Assembly: GCF_039535235.1 (NCBI RefSeq)
Contig: NZ_BAAAWU010000001.1
Coordinates: 2,294,001-2,358,000 of the forward strand
Direction of reading: 5' to 3'
DNA from: Streptomyces roseoviridis
GTDB lineage: Bacteria; Actinomycetota; Actinomycetes; Streptomycetales; Streptomycetaceae
Length of the DNA stretch: 64,000 nucleotides
The notes under the pieces were generated by a model. That model did no database searches, had not been told where the DNA came from, and was given only the letters and a program-made list of their open reading frames with translations. Below, piece by piece: positions 1-7,755 of this stretch. The position numbers and the translations under genes are program-made. Positions within the stretch are counted from its first letter, which is position 1. Each line of letters starts with the position of its first letter.

Positions 1-1
1 G

Positions 2-982
2 CTCGGTCTGGACTCCCCCGAGCTCGCGGCCATCGGCCACCGGGTGGTGCACGGCGGGCTGAGGTTCACCGCGCCGACCGTCATCGACGAGGAGGTGCTC
101 GCGGAGATCGAACGGCTCGTGCCGGTGGCGCCGCTGCACAACCCGGCGAACATCGTCGGCATCCGTACGGCGATGACGCTGCGCCCCGACCTGCCGCAGG
201 TGGCGGTCTTCGACACCGCCTTCCACACCACGATGCCGGAGGCGGCGGCGCGCTACGCGATCGACGTGGACACGGCCGACGCGTACCGGATCCGCCGCTA
301 CGGCTTCCACGGCACCTCGCACGCGTACGTGTCCCGGGAGACGGCCAGGCTGCTCGGCAAGGCTCCGGAGGAGGTGAACGTGATCGTGCTGCACCTGGGC
401 AACGGGGCCTCCGCCTCGGCGGTGGCGGGCGGCCGGTGCGTGGACACCTCGATGGGGCTGACCCCGCTGGAGGGCCTGGTCATGGGCACCCGCTCGGGCG
501 ACGTCGACCCGGCGGTGACCTTCCACCTGATGCGGGTGGCGGGGATGACGGCGGACGAGATCGACACCCTGCTGAACAAGCGGTCCGGGCTGGTGGGGCT
601 GTGCGGCGACAACGACATGCGCGAGATCCGGCGCCGGATCGACGAGGGCGACCAGCGGGCGGCACTGGCCTTCGACGTCTACGTCCACCGCCTGAAGAAG
701 TACATCGGGGCGTACTACGCGGTGCTCGGCCGGGTGGACGCGGTGGCGTTCACGGCGGGGGTGGGTGAGAACGCGGCCCCGGTGCGGGAAGCTGCGATCG
801 CGGGCCTGGAGGAGCTGGGCCTGGCGGTGGACGCCGATCTGAACGCCGTGCGGTCCGACGAGGCCCGGATCATCTCGCCGGAGTACGCGCGGGTGGCGGT
901 GGCCGTCGTCCCGACCGACGAGGAGCTGGAGATCGCCCGGCAGACCTTCGCCCTGGTGCACGATCCGGCACAGGAGAAGTGA
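2..982 (+). CDS. ackA: Acetate kinase, 5'-truncated by window edge
   Basis: Interconverts acetate + ATP and acetyl phosphate + ADP in the cytoplasm; with phosphotransacetylase (normally just upstream, outside the window) it forms the acetate overflow and activation route. The open frame runs in from base 2 and begins inside the gene: HRVVHGG (the conserved N-terminal HRVVHGG block) is read immediately. Other family signatures are RYGFHGTSHAYVS, VLHLGNGAS, MGTRSGDVDP and the C-terminal FTAGVGENA adenosine-site motif. About 326 codons are present of the usual roughly 400. pyk follows 82 bp downstream on the same strand, so the two may be co-transcribed. Confidence 0.96.
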   Translation, partial: LGLDSPELAAIGHRVVHGGLRFTAPTVIDEEVLAEIERLVPVAPLHNPANIVGIRTAMTLRPDLPQVAVFDTAFHTTMPEAAARYAIDVDTADAYRIRRYGFHGTSHAYVSRETARLLGKAPEEVNVIVLHLGNGASASAVAGGRCVDTSMGLTPLEGLVMGTRSGDVDPAVTFHLMRVAGMTADEIDTLLNKRSGLVGLCGDNDMREIRRRIDEGDQRAALAFDVYVHRLKKYIGAYYAVLGRVDAVAFTAGVGENAAPVREAAIAGLEELGLAVDADLNAVRSDEARIISPEYARVAVAVVPTDEELEIARQTFALVHDPAQEK

Positions 983-1064
983 ACGCCTGAGCGGGGTCCC
1001 GCCCATTTGTACTTTCCGCCAGACGGAATATTCCGCAGTGAAACAAACCGATAGGATCCGCCTC

Positions 1065-2495
1065 ATGCGCCGTTCCAAAATCGTCTGCACGCTGGGCCCC
1101 GCCGTCGACTCGTATGAGCAGCTGAAGGCTCTCATCGAGGCCGGCATGAACGTGGCCCGATTCAACATGAGCCACGGGACCCAGGCAGAGCACCAGGAGC
1201 GGTACGACCGTCTCCGCAGGGCGGTGGCGGACACCGGCCGCGCCGTCGGCGTGCTCGCCGACCTCCAGGGCCCCAAGATCCGTCTGGAGACCTTCGCCGA
1301 GGGCCCCGTCGAGCTGGTGCGCGGTGACGAGTTCACCATCACCACCGAGGACGTCCCCGGCGACAAGTCCATCTGCGGCACCACGTACAAGGGTCTGCCC
1401 GGCGACGTCTCCAAGGGCGACCAGGTCCTCATCAACGACGGCAACGTCGAGCTGCGCGTCGTCGAGGTCGAGGGCCCGCGGGTGAAGACGATCGTCGTCG
1501 AGGGCGGCGTCATCTCCGACCACAAGGGCATCAACCTGCCCGGCGCCGCGGTCAACGTCCCGGCCCTGTCCGAGAAGGACGTCGAGGACCTCCGCTTCGC
1601 GCTGCGCATGGGCTGCGACATGGTCGCGCTCTCCTTCGTCCGCAACGCCGACGACGTCAAGGACGTCCACAAGGTGATGGACGAGGAGGGCCGCCGCGTC
1701 CCCGTCATCGCCAAGGTGGAGAAGCCGCAGGCCGTCGACAACATGGCCGACGTCGTCGCCGCCTTCGACGCGGTCATGGTGGCCCGCGGCGACCTCGCCG
1801 TGGAGTACCCGCTGGAGAAGGTCCCGATGGTGCAGAAGCGCCTGGTGGAGATGTGCCGGCGCAACGCCAAGCCGGTCATCGTGGCGACCCAGATGATGGA
1901 GTCGATGATCACCAACTCCCGGCCGACCCGCGCCGAGGCGAGCGACGTCGCCAACGCGATCCTGGACGGCGCGGACGCGGTCATGCTGTCGGCCGAGTCC
2001 AGCGTGGGCGCCTACCCCATCGAGACCGTGAAGACGATGTCGAAGATCGTCGCCGCGGCCGAGGAGGAGCTGCTCGCCAAGGGCCTGCAGCCGCTGGTCC
2101 CGGGCAAGAAGCCGCGCACGCAGGGCGGTTCGGTCGCCCGCGCGGCCTGTGAGATCGCGGACTTCCTGAACGGCAAGGCGCTCATCGCCTTCACCCAGTC
2201 CGGCGACACCGCCCGCCGGCTCTCGCGCTACCGCACGCAGCAGCCGATCCTCGCCTTCACGACGGACGAGTCGACCCGCAACCAGCTCACCCTGAGCTGG
2301 GGCGTGGAGTCCTTCCTGGTCCCGTTCGTGGAGACCACCGACGCCATGGTCGACCTGGTCGACGCCGAGCTGCTGAAGCTCCAGCGCTACAACGCCGGCG
2401 ACATCATGGTGATCACGGCCGGTTCGCCCCCCGGCGTCCCCGGCACCACCAACATGGTCCGGGTGCACCACCTCGGCGGCGCCCAGCGCGACTGA
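1065..2495 (+). CDS. pyk: Pyruvate kinase
   Basis: Last step of glycolysis: phosphoenolpyruvate + ADP to pyruvate + ATP, cytoplasmic. The 476-residue protein starts with the typical MRRSKIVCTLGPA. It carries NMSHG, the substrate and metal segment around VEKPQAVDNM and MVARGDLAVE, and the signature MVARGDLAVEYPLEKVP followed by ATQMMESMI and PTRAEASDVANAILDGADAVML. I chose ATG 1065 over an in-frame GTG at 1038 because AGGA lies 8 nt before the ATG and the resulting N-terminus matches the family. Downstream of ackA on the same strand; a strong hairpin follows 20 nt after the stop. Confidence 0.97.
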   Translation: MRRSKIVCTLGPAVDSYEQLKALIEAGMNVARFNMSHGTQAEHQERYDRLRRAVADTGRAVGVLADLQGPKIRLETFAEGPVELVRGDEFTITTEDVPGDKSICGTTYKGLPGDVSKGDQVLINDGNVELRVVEVEGPRVKTIVVEGGVISDHKGINLPGAAVNVPALSEKDVEDLRFALRMGCDMVALSFVRNADDVKDVHKVMDEEGRRVPVIAKVEKPQAVDNMADVVAAFDAVMVARGDLAVEYPLEKVPMVQKRLVEMCRRNAKPVIVATQMMESMITNSRPTRAEASDVANAILDGADAVMLSAESSVGAYPIETVKTMSKIVAAAEEELLAKGLQPLVPGKKPRTQGGSVARAACEIADFLNGKALIAFTQSGDTARRLSRYRTQQPILAFTTDESTRNQLTLSWGVESFLVPFVETTDAMVDLVDAELLKLQRYNAGDIMVITAGSPPGVPGTTNMVRVHHLGGAQRD

Positions 2496-2515
2496 GCGCC
2501 CCGCCCGGCGACACG

Positions 2516-2561
2516 ACGGCGAAGCCCCCGCCCCTCTTCAGGAGGGCGGGGGCTTCGCCGT
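2516..2561. terminator. Hairpin terminator between pyk and the convergent gene
   Basis: A 17-bp perfect inverted repeat (outer arm ACGGCGAAGCCCCCGCC) continues with one bulge into CCTC/GAGG around a 5-nt loop. It sits between the stops of two convergent genes, so it can end transcription from both sides. There is no long T-run, as is common in Streptomyces. Confidence 0.85.
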
Positions 2562-2606
2562 GTGCGGCTCCCGGACGGGTCGTGCGGCAGCCCGCGCGCC
2601 GCGGGG

Positions 2607-3830
2607 TCAGTCGGCCTCGACGGTGTTGCGCAGGCCCGGGACCTTGAGCGTGCCGCCGAACTGGCCGGCCTGCTTCACCGTGGCGTCGGAGAAGAAGGCG
2701 AAGGGCACGTTCAGCGGCGGCGGGGTCTCGGGGCTGAAGGTGACCGGGATGAGGCCGAAGAGGTTGCCCTTCAGCTGCTCCGTGTACATGGTCACCGTGC
2801 CGCCGCGCATGGTCGAGGTCGAGCCCTTGTCGGAGCGGACGTGTCCGGTCCGGCCGTCGGAGTGGACGGTCAGCTGGTGCAGGTCCTTGATGTCGATCTC
2901 GTCCGCGGTGAACTTCAGGACCTTCTTGATCTTCCCGCTCGCGGTCTTCACCTCGACGATGCCCTTGTAGTCCAGGCCGCGCAGGGTGAGCATCGTGGTC
3001 CGCAGGGTCCACGCCTCGTCCGGCAGGAGCGGCATGCCGGTCTCCAGCTCGGCCGCGGCGAGCGCCTCGGGGTCCGGTTCGGGGCACGGGAAGCGCGGCT
3101 TGGCGCCCTCGGGGATCTCCTCGTCCTTCTTGGCGTCGAGGCCCTTGGCGGAGTCCGGCAGCTCCTCGGTCGTGGCACCGGCCCTGTCCGCGGCGTCCTT
3201 GATGGCCGCCTTGGTGCGCTCGGCGGCCTTGTCGACCGGGGCGGTGGTCCTGGTGGCCGTCGGCGCGGGGGCGGCGGGCGTGCCGGTCCGGGTGGCGCTC
3301 GGGGTGGGCGCCGGGGCCGCGGTCGTCCGGTCCGGTCCGTCGAGGAGGTCCTTGAGCGCGTCGCCGACGCCCAGCGGGTCGAGCGGGTTGACGGACTTGG
3401 TGGCCGTCGGGGTCGGCGAGGGGGTCGCGCCGGGCGCCTGGGGGGCCTGGGTGCGGGCCGCGGTGCCGGCCGTCGGGGCCGGCCCGGTCGGCTTGGGCTC
3501 GGCGGTGGCCGAGGTCGTGGGGGCCGGCTCGTCGGTGGCGGTCGCGCTCGCCGTCGGCTTCGGGGTCTTTGTCTCCGCGGGCTTCTTCGTCTCCTCGGCC
3601 GTCGGCTCGTCCGAGCGGGTCACGCACGGGCCGGGGGCGAAGGGGATGTCCTTCTCGTCGGCGAGGGCGAGCCGGGGCGCCAGACCCATGCCCATGATCA
3701 CCGCGGTGGGCATGGCCGCGAGGGCCATCGCCTTGCCGGCCGGGACCTGGAGCTTGTTCAGGAGGGACTTGCGGGGGGCCGCGTGGCGCCCTCTCGCCGT
3801 CCCGGCCGACTGTGTTTCGTCACCCCGCAC
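2607..3830 (-). CDS. Exported Pro/Thr-rich protein of unknown function, third gene of the DUF6230/DUF6114 operon
   Basis: Function not recognised. The 407-residue protein has a basic N-terminus followed by a hydrophobic stretch ending near ALADE (residues about 25-58), so it is probably exported or anchored by an uncleaved signal. Residues about 70-190 are a low-complexity Pro/Thr/Ala segment, typical of a cell-wall spacer. The C-terminal third, from about residue 265, looks like a beta-rich globular domain. GTG start at 3830 with GGAGG 5 nt upstream; it overlaps the stop of the DUF6114 gene by 11 bp, implying translational coupling. Its C-terminal domain resembles the DUF6230 product in general character only. 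Confidence 0.75.
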   Translation of the reverse strand: MRGDETQSAGTARGRHAAPRKSLLNKLQVPAGKAMALAAMPTAVIMGMGLAPRLALADEKDIPFAPGPCVTRSDEPTAEETKKPAETKTPKPTASATATDEPAPTTSATAEPKPTGPAPTAGTAARTQAPQAPGATPSPTPTATKSVNPLDPLGVGDALKDLLDGPDRTTAAPAPTPSATRTGTPAAPAPTATRTTAPVDKAAERTKAAIKDAADRAGATTEELPDSAKGLDAKKDEEIPEGAKPRFPCPEPDPEALAAAELETGMPLLPDEAWTLRTTMLTLRGLDYKGIVEVKTASGKIKKVLKFTADEIDIKDLHQLTVHSDGRTGHVRSDKGSTSTMRGGTVTMYTEQLKGNLFGLIPVTFSPETPPPLNVPFAFFSDATVKQAGQFGGTLKVPGLRNTVEAD

Positions 3831-4419
3831 TGTTCCTCCCGCCGTTGACGTGGATCGTCGTCTCGGCCACCGGCGCCTCGGAACCCTGCTGCGGGATCAC
3901 CGTCGGCGCCGTGCCGTCGTGCATGTGCGCGTGCTCGGCCGGGGCGGCCTCGAAGCCGGCCTCCGCCTGCCCGGTGCTCTCCCCGGGGGCCGCCTCGGCG
4001 TCCGGTTCGGACGCGGTGTCCTCCGCGGCCGGTTCGGCCGGTGCCCACGAGGCGGACATGCCGCCGCCGACGAGGGCGAAGAGGAAGCCGACGACCAGGC
4101 CGCCGAAGTTCGACACGGGGATGGAGATGAGCCCGAGCACGATCGCCGCGACGCCCGCGAAGACCCGGACGACGGGCTGGAACCACATCGTCAGTCCGAG
4201 CGTGATGAGCAGGACACCGATGATCAGCGCACCGGCGCCGGCCGTCGTCGCCATGGCGAGCGTGACGTTGCCGAGCCGCATGTCCCCGTACGGGAGGTAG
4301 GCGATCGGAATGCCACCGAGGATGGTGAACAGGCCCGCCCAGAAGGGCCGGGTCTGCCGCCAGACACGGAACCGGTTCTCCTTGGGGACTCCGCTGGAAG
4401 CAGTGGACTCGGCGCTCAT
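3820..4419 (-). CDS. DUF6114 family integral membrane protein
   Basis: Unknown molecular role. The 199-residue protein has about four hydrophobic segments between residues 25 and 125 (for example FWAGLFTILGGIPIAYLPYG and LVVGFLFALVGGGM) and then an acidic Ala/Glu-rich tail with a His pair. It lies between the DUF6230 exported protein gene upstream and the Pro/Thr-rich exported protein gene downstream, with which its stop overlaps. This three-gene arrangement is recurrent in Streptomyces as far as I recall. I infer a membrane partner for the two exported proteins. The family name is from memory of similar sequences. Confidence 0.75.
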   Translation of the reverse strand: MSAESTASSGVPKENRFRVWRQTRPFWAGLFTILGGIPIAYLPYGDMRLGNVTLAMATTAGAGALIIGVLLITLGLTMWFQPVVRVFAGVAAIVLGLISIPVSNFGGLVVGFLFALVGGGMSASWAPAEPAAEDTASEPDAEAAPGESTGQAEAGFEAAPAEHAHMHDGTAPTVIPQQGSEAPVAETTIHVNGGRNSAG

Positions 4420-4547
4420 GGAAACAGCTCCCTGAAAGCGGTGTTGCTGAGAAGAAAGATGAAGAAGGGGGCGCTCGGCCGGAGCGGGTGGGGGCCGCGC
4501 ACGACGGCCCCCACCCTTGGGGCGTCAGTCCTTGCGGGACCTCAGCC

Positions 4548-5192
4548 TCAGAAGCACTCGGCCGACTTGCCCCGGTGGAGGGACAGGCTGAGGTCGGGCA
4601 GCTTGAAGGTGCCGGCGGTGGTCGCCCACGCCTTCTGCTCGACGTTGGAGAGCTTCGCCACCTCGGCGCGCTGGCCGAAGCCGTACGGGTTCGCCTTGGT
4701 GTTGGGCTGGATGCCGGGCTTGCCCGGCGCCTTGGCCAGGTTGCCGGCGGCGACGCCGATGTCGATGTTGGTGAACTCGGCGTCGGTCTTCAGCTGGGAG
4801 ACATCCAGGTAGATGTTCTTCGCGTAGACCTTGTCCTTGCCGGTGCCGGCCGTCAGCTGGAGCGTCACGTCACCGACGAACGGGACGTTCGGCGTCACGA
4901 CGGACTGGCACATGTTGGTGATCCAGGCCTCGGAGAAGCCGGACACCGCGACCGGGGCGGCGAAGTCCTTGCCCTCCAGGTCCTTGCCGACGTTGACGCT
5001 GCCGTACTGGACGAAGTCGTTACCGACGAGGCTGTCGGTCTTCACCTTGAATTCCTGGCCGGAGATGCTGAAGGACGCGGCGAGCGCGCCCTGGGCCAGG
5101 CCGACACCGATCGCGGCCGTCGCGGCCACGCTCGGCACCATGACGACGGCGAACCGCTTCCATCTGGTCCCGCCACGTACCTGGGACTTCAT
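4548..5192 (-). CDS. DUF6230 family exported protein
   Basis: Function unknown. The 214-residue protein has a signal-like N-terminus: a basic MKSQVRGGTRWKR, then a hydrophobic stretch ending near GALAA at about residue 40. The remainder is beta-rich with many Val/Thr/Lys residues and ends in Cys-Phe (SAECF); a second Cys is near residue 95. ATG 5192 has GGAGG 6 nt upstream. It is the first gene of the three-gene operon, and the long region upstream (5193-5780) carries palindromes that could be its operators. Likely secreted or surface-associated, by inference from the signal. Confidence 0.77.
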   Translation of the reverse strand: MKSQVRGGTRWKRFAVVMVPSVAATAAIGVGLAQGALAASFSISGQEFKVKTDSLVGNDFVQYGSVNVGKDLEGKDFAAPVAVSGFSEAWITNMCQSVVTPNVPFVGDVTLQLTAGTGKDKVYAKNIYLDVSQLKTDAEFTNIDIGVAAGNLAKAPGKPGIQPNTKANPYGFGQRAEVAKLSNVEQKAWATTAGTFKLPDLSLSLHRGKSAECF

Positions 5193-5545
5193 GAGAATCC
5201 TCCTTCTCGGACGTACATCTCCGGATGGGCCCAGGGCCCGTCCTGGGATGGGAGAAGTGCTACGTCCTCGGGAAGGAGAGCGCCGAAGGCTCAGGCGGCA
5301 CGATGCGCGTCCGAATCACCGGCGATCACCCCCGAGCGACAACCACTGGCCACGCCGTTGCGCAACCGGATTGGACAGGCCCTGCCCCGAGGAGCAGGAA
5401 CCCCCCTGTCCACGACCGGCGGCGGTGCCGCCGGCCCGCTCGGTGGGGACCCGCCGCCGCACAGTCGGCGGGCTGCCGGGCTGGTGCGGTGTCGGACCGA
5501 GCGTCGCCGATCGTGGTCCATTCCCGGCGCCCGCACAAGGGGGTT

Positions 5546-5563
5546 CGTTACTCGCTAGTAACG
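5546..5563. promoter_or_regulatory. Palindrome CGTTACT-N4-AGTAACG, candidate operator
   Basis: Perfect 7-bp arms with a 4-bp centre (CGCT), about 355 bp upstream of the DUF6230 start. It resembles TetR/MarR-type operators and shares the TTACT...AGTAA ends with the icmA palindrome at 9465-9488. No regulator can be assigned from sequence. Confidence 0.45.
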
Positions 5564-5677
5564 GCCTGATAACCCCGGCACGACGGGCTGCCGCCGGTTG
5601 ACGACGCAGGGTGCCGCACGCTGATGCGACAAAGGGTGATGAGGTCGGAGAAATCCGGACGGAAATCCAGGTTCGAT

Positions 5678-5690
5678 TTACTGCAAGTAA
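5678..5690. promoter_or_regulatory. Short palindrome TTACT-GCA-AGTAA
   Basis: Five-bp arms around a 3-bp centre, in the same intergenic region as the larger palindrome at 5546. Possibly a second, weaker site for the same regulator; could be chance. Confidence 0.3.
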
Positions 5691-5692
5691 CA

Positions 5693-5730
5693 GCGGCCGC
5701 GATTACCAAGTTTTGGTAAAGCGCGGCCGC
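5693..5730 (-). terminator. Nested hairpin 3' of the thioredoxin-TPR gene
   Basis: Two GCGGCCGC octamers (5693-5700 and 5723-5730) flank a second perfect inverted repeat, TTACCAA-GTT-TTGGTAA (5703-5719). Read from the minus strand it begins about 50 nt after the stop at 5781, a good place for a terminator. There is no T-run; a protein-binding role for the inner palindrome is an alternative. Confidence 0.55.
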
Positions 5731-5780
5731 CGAATGTCACCGTGTCGCCATATCGTCCCCGTACGGGCGGGGCGAACCGG

Positions 5781-6746
5781 TCAGTACAGGGCCCTCGCCA
5801 GGGCCTGGCGGGCGGTCGTCACCCGCGGGTCCTCGGGACCGATGACCTCGAACAGCTCCAGGAGCCGCAGCCGCGCCGCGTCCCGGTCCTCGCCCGCCGT
5901 ACGGCGCACCGTGTCGACCAGCCGCCCGAAGGCGTCCTGCACATGACCGCCCACCAGGTCCAGGTCGGCGGCGGCGATCTGCGCGGCGACGTCGGACGGG
6001 TCGTCGGCGGCCTTCTTGCGCACCTCGGCGGGGTCCGCCGACTGCACCCGCTGGAGCAGCTCGGCCTGGGCGAGCCCGAGCTTGGCCTCGGGGTGAGCCG
6101 GGTCGTCCGCGAGGACGTTCTTGTACGCCTGGACGGCACCGGCCAGGTCGCCCGCGTCGAGGGCGGACATGGCCGCCTCCAGGAGCGCGTCGTAGGGACC
6201 GGCCGGCACGGGAGCCGCGGCGTGCGGATCGGCACCGGCGTCCACCTGGATGCCGGTGAGGCCGAAGCGCTCCTCGGCGACCTGGACCAGCTGGTCGAGG
6301 GTCTGGCGGATCTGCGCCTCGGGGGCCGCGCCCTGGAAGAGCGGCAGCGCCTGACCGGCGACCACCGCGAAAACGGCCGGAATTCCCTGGATGCCGAACT
6401 GCTGCATCAGCATCTGGTTGGCGTCGACGTCGACCTTGGCGAGCAGGAAGCGGCCGTTGTACTCGACGGCGAGCCGCTCCAGAAGGGGGCCGAGCTGCTT
6501 GCAGGGCTCACACCACTCGGCCCAGAAGTCGATGACGACCGGGACCTCGGCGGAACGCTGGAGCACGTCGCGCTCGAAGCCCGCCTCGTCGACGTCGATC
6601 ACCAGGGCGGAGGGGGCCACGGCCGCCGTCCCGCCCTGCCGGGCCGCCTGGGCGCGCGCCTGCTCCGCCTTCGCCTTGGCCTCGCCGGCCGCCTTCACCG
6701 CGGCGAGGTCGACGACGCCGCTCATGGACATGTTTCGGGGCTGCAT
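5781..6746 (-). CDS. Thioredoxin-like protein with C-terminal TPR region (CnoX/YbbN type)
   Basis: Predicted redox-active co-chaperone or holdase. The 321-residue protein has a low-complexity N-terminus, a thioredoxin fold from about residue 48 to 150 with FWAEWCEPCK (Cys79 and Cys82) and the cis-Pro in GIQGIPAVF, then a tetratricopeptide-like alpha-helical half (about 180-321). Here the active site is C-E-P-C, so redox activity is expected, unlike E. coli CnoX, which lacks the CxxC. ATG 6746 is preceded by GGGGGAGG with suitable spacing. It is a single gene with a hairpin after it and is divergent from the TetR gene. Confidence 0.88.
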   Translation of the reverse strand: MQPRNMSMSGVVDLAAVKAAGEAKAKAEQARAQAARQGGTAAVAPSALVIDVDEAGFERDVLQRSAEVPVVIDFWAEWCEPCKQLGPLLERLAVEYNGRFLLAKVDVDANQMLMQQFGIQGIPAVFAVVAGQALPLFQGAAPEAQIRQTLDQLVQVAEERFGLTGIQVDAGADPHAAAPVPAGPYDALLEAAMSALDAGDLAGAVQAYKNVLADDPAHPEAKLGLAQAELLQRVQSADPAEVRKKAADDPSDVAAQIAAADLDLVGGHVQDAFGRLVDTVRRTAGEDRDAARLRLLELFEVIGPEDPRVTTARQALARALY

Positions 6747-6979
6747 GGCTACATCCTCCCCCTTCCGCGCGCGTAACCGGTAAGCGATGGCCGAACCGTG
6801 CCGCCCGCGGGCGGGACGACACGGTCTGCTGTTCGTACGCGCCGAGTCCCCACCCGGCGCCAGTGGTTGTCGCGAGGGCCCGTCACAGGCTTTCGCTACG
6901 AGCCGTAGCGTAATCCTCCTGCCCCGATCTTGGCGAGGCCCCCGCCGTGAACTGCCTCACACGACCGGCCTCTGGCGCA

Positions 6980-6997
6980 ATACCTACCGGCGGGTAT
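6980..6997. promoter_or_regulatory. Palindromic operator ATACCNNCCGGNNGGTAT
   Basis: A symmetrical 18-bp site whose right edge is 11 bp before the TetR start codon. The position over the probable promoter or leader suggests autorepression by the downstream TetR protein. Symmetry is exact except for the two 2-bp spacers. Confidence 0.6.
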
Positions 6998-7008
6998 GGT
7001 CGACCTCC

Positions 7009-7635
7009 ATGTGTAGCCGCACCCGCTCCCGCACTCGACCCGGACGCCCCCGTTCCGCCGAGGCCGACACGGCCATCCTGGAGGCGACCCGGGCGGCCCT
7101 GGTGGAGCTGGGCTGGTCGAGGCTGACCATGGGCGACGTGGCGACCCGGGCGGGGGTGGCCAAGACCACCCTGTACCGGCGCTGGAACAACAAGAACGAA
7201 CTCGTCGTCGACGCCGTCGCCGTCCTCTTCGACGAACTCCGGCTGCCCGACCTCGGTTCCCTCCAGGCCGACATCGAGGACGTCGTGCTCCAGTTCGCGG
7301 CCCTCCTGGAACGCCCCGAGACCAAGACCGCCCTGATGGCGGTGGTCGCCGAGTCCACCCGCGACGAGCCGCTGCGCGAGCGCATCCGCACCTCGATCGT
7401 GGACCGCCAGAAGCGGCTGGTCCTGGAAGGCCGCCAGCGCGCCCAGGAACGCGGCGAGCTCCCCGAGGAGCGCGATCCGGCGACCGTCGAGGCCGTCGAC
7501 GACCTGATCTTCGACGTGGTCGCGGGCGCGGTGGTGCACCGTGCGCTGGTCAGCGCCGAGCCGGTGGACCAGGCGTGGGTGCAGCGGCTCACGGCCCTGA
7601 TGCTGGGCGGCCTCACGGCGGCGGCGGAGCTGTAG
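7009..7635 (+). CDS. TetR family transcriptional regulator
   Basis: DNA-binding repressor with a ligand pocket of unknown specificity. The 208-residue protein begins with a basic, Arg-rich arm and has the TetR helix-turn-helix at about residues 20-62 (LTMGDVATRAGVAKTTLYRRW). The C-terminal part is alpha-helical, as in the AcrR-like group. I chose ATG 7009 as the start: the open frame extends further up, but that stretch lacks family resemblance and includes the palindrome. It is divergent from the thioredoxin gene and convergent with icmA. The target is unknown; autoregulation through 6980-6997 is likely. Confidence 0.88.
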   Translation: MCSRTRSRTRPGRPRSAEADTAILEATRAALVELGWSRLTMGDVATRAGVAKTTLYRRWNNKNELVVDAVAVLFDELRLPDLGSLQADIEDVVLQFAALLERPETKTALMAVVAESTRDEPLRERIRTSIVDRQKRLVLEGRQRAQERGELPEERDPATVEAVDDLIFDVVAGAVVHRALVSAEPVDQAWVQRLTALMLGGLTAAAEL

Positions 7636-7642
7636 GCACGAA

Positions 7643-7681
7643 GGCGCCCCCGCACGGCCGGGAGGTCGTGGCGGGGGCGCC
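7643..7681. terminator. Hairpin between convergent TetR gene and icmA
   Basis: GGCGCCCCCG pairs with CGGGGGCGCC, extended inwards by CACG/CGTG with one bulged base. It starts 8 nt after the TetR stop and precedes the icmA stop, so it is probably bidirectional. Confidence 0.75.
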
Positions 7682-7755
7682 GGAGCGTGAGCCGTACGGC
7701 GGGAGGCCGGGTCCCCGGGGGGAGGTCCGGGACGGGCCCTCGGTCGCAGGCGGTC

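Larger units (their letters stand above)
5193..5780. other. 588-bp intergenic region with promoter/operator candidates, no gene seen
   Basis: No convincing coding frame on either strand; short frames here have no ribosome-binding site or family resemblance. The left part must hold the promoter of the minus-strand DUF6230 operon. The right part lies 3' of the thioredoxin-TPR gene and contains a strong hairpin (5693-5730). Two TTACT/AGTAA palindromes (5546-5563 and 5678-5690) lie between them. The region is locally less GC-rich than its surroundings. Confidence 0.7.

Noticed and set aside
870..2471. 533-residue minus-strand frame over pyk
   Set aside because: Antisense shadow of pyruvate kinase with His/Val/Asp-rich composition and no start context.
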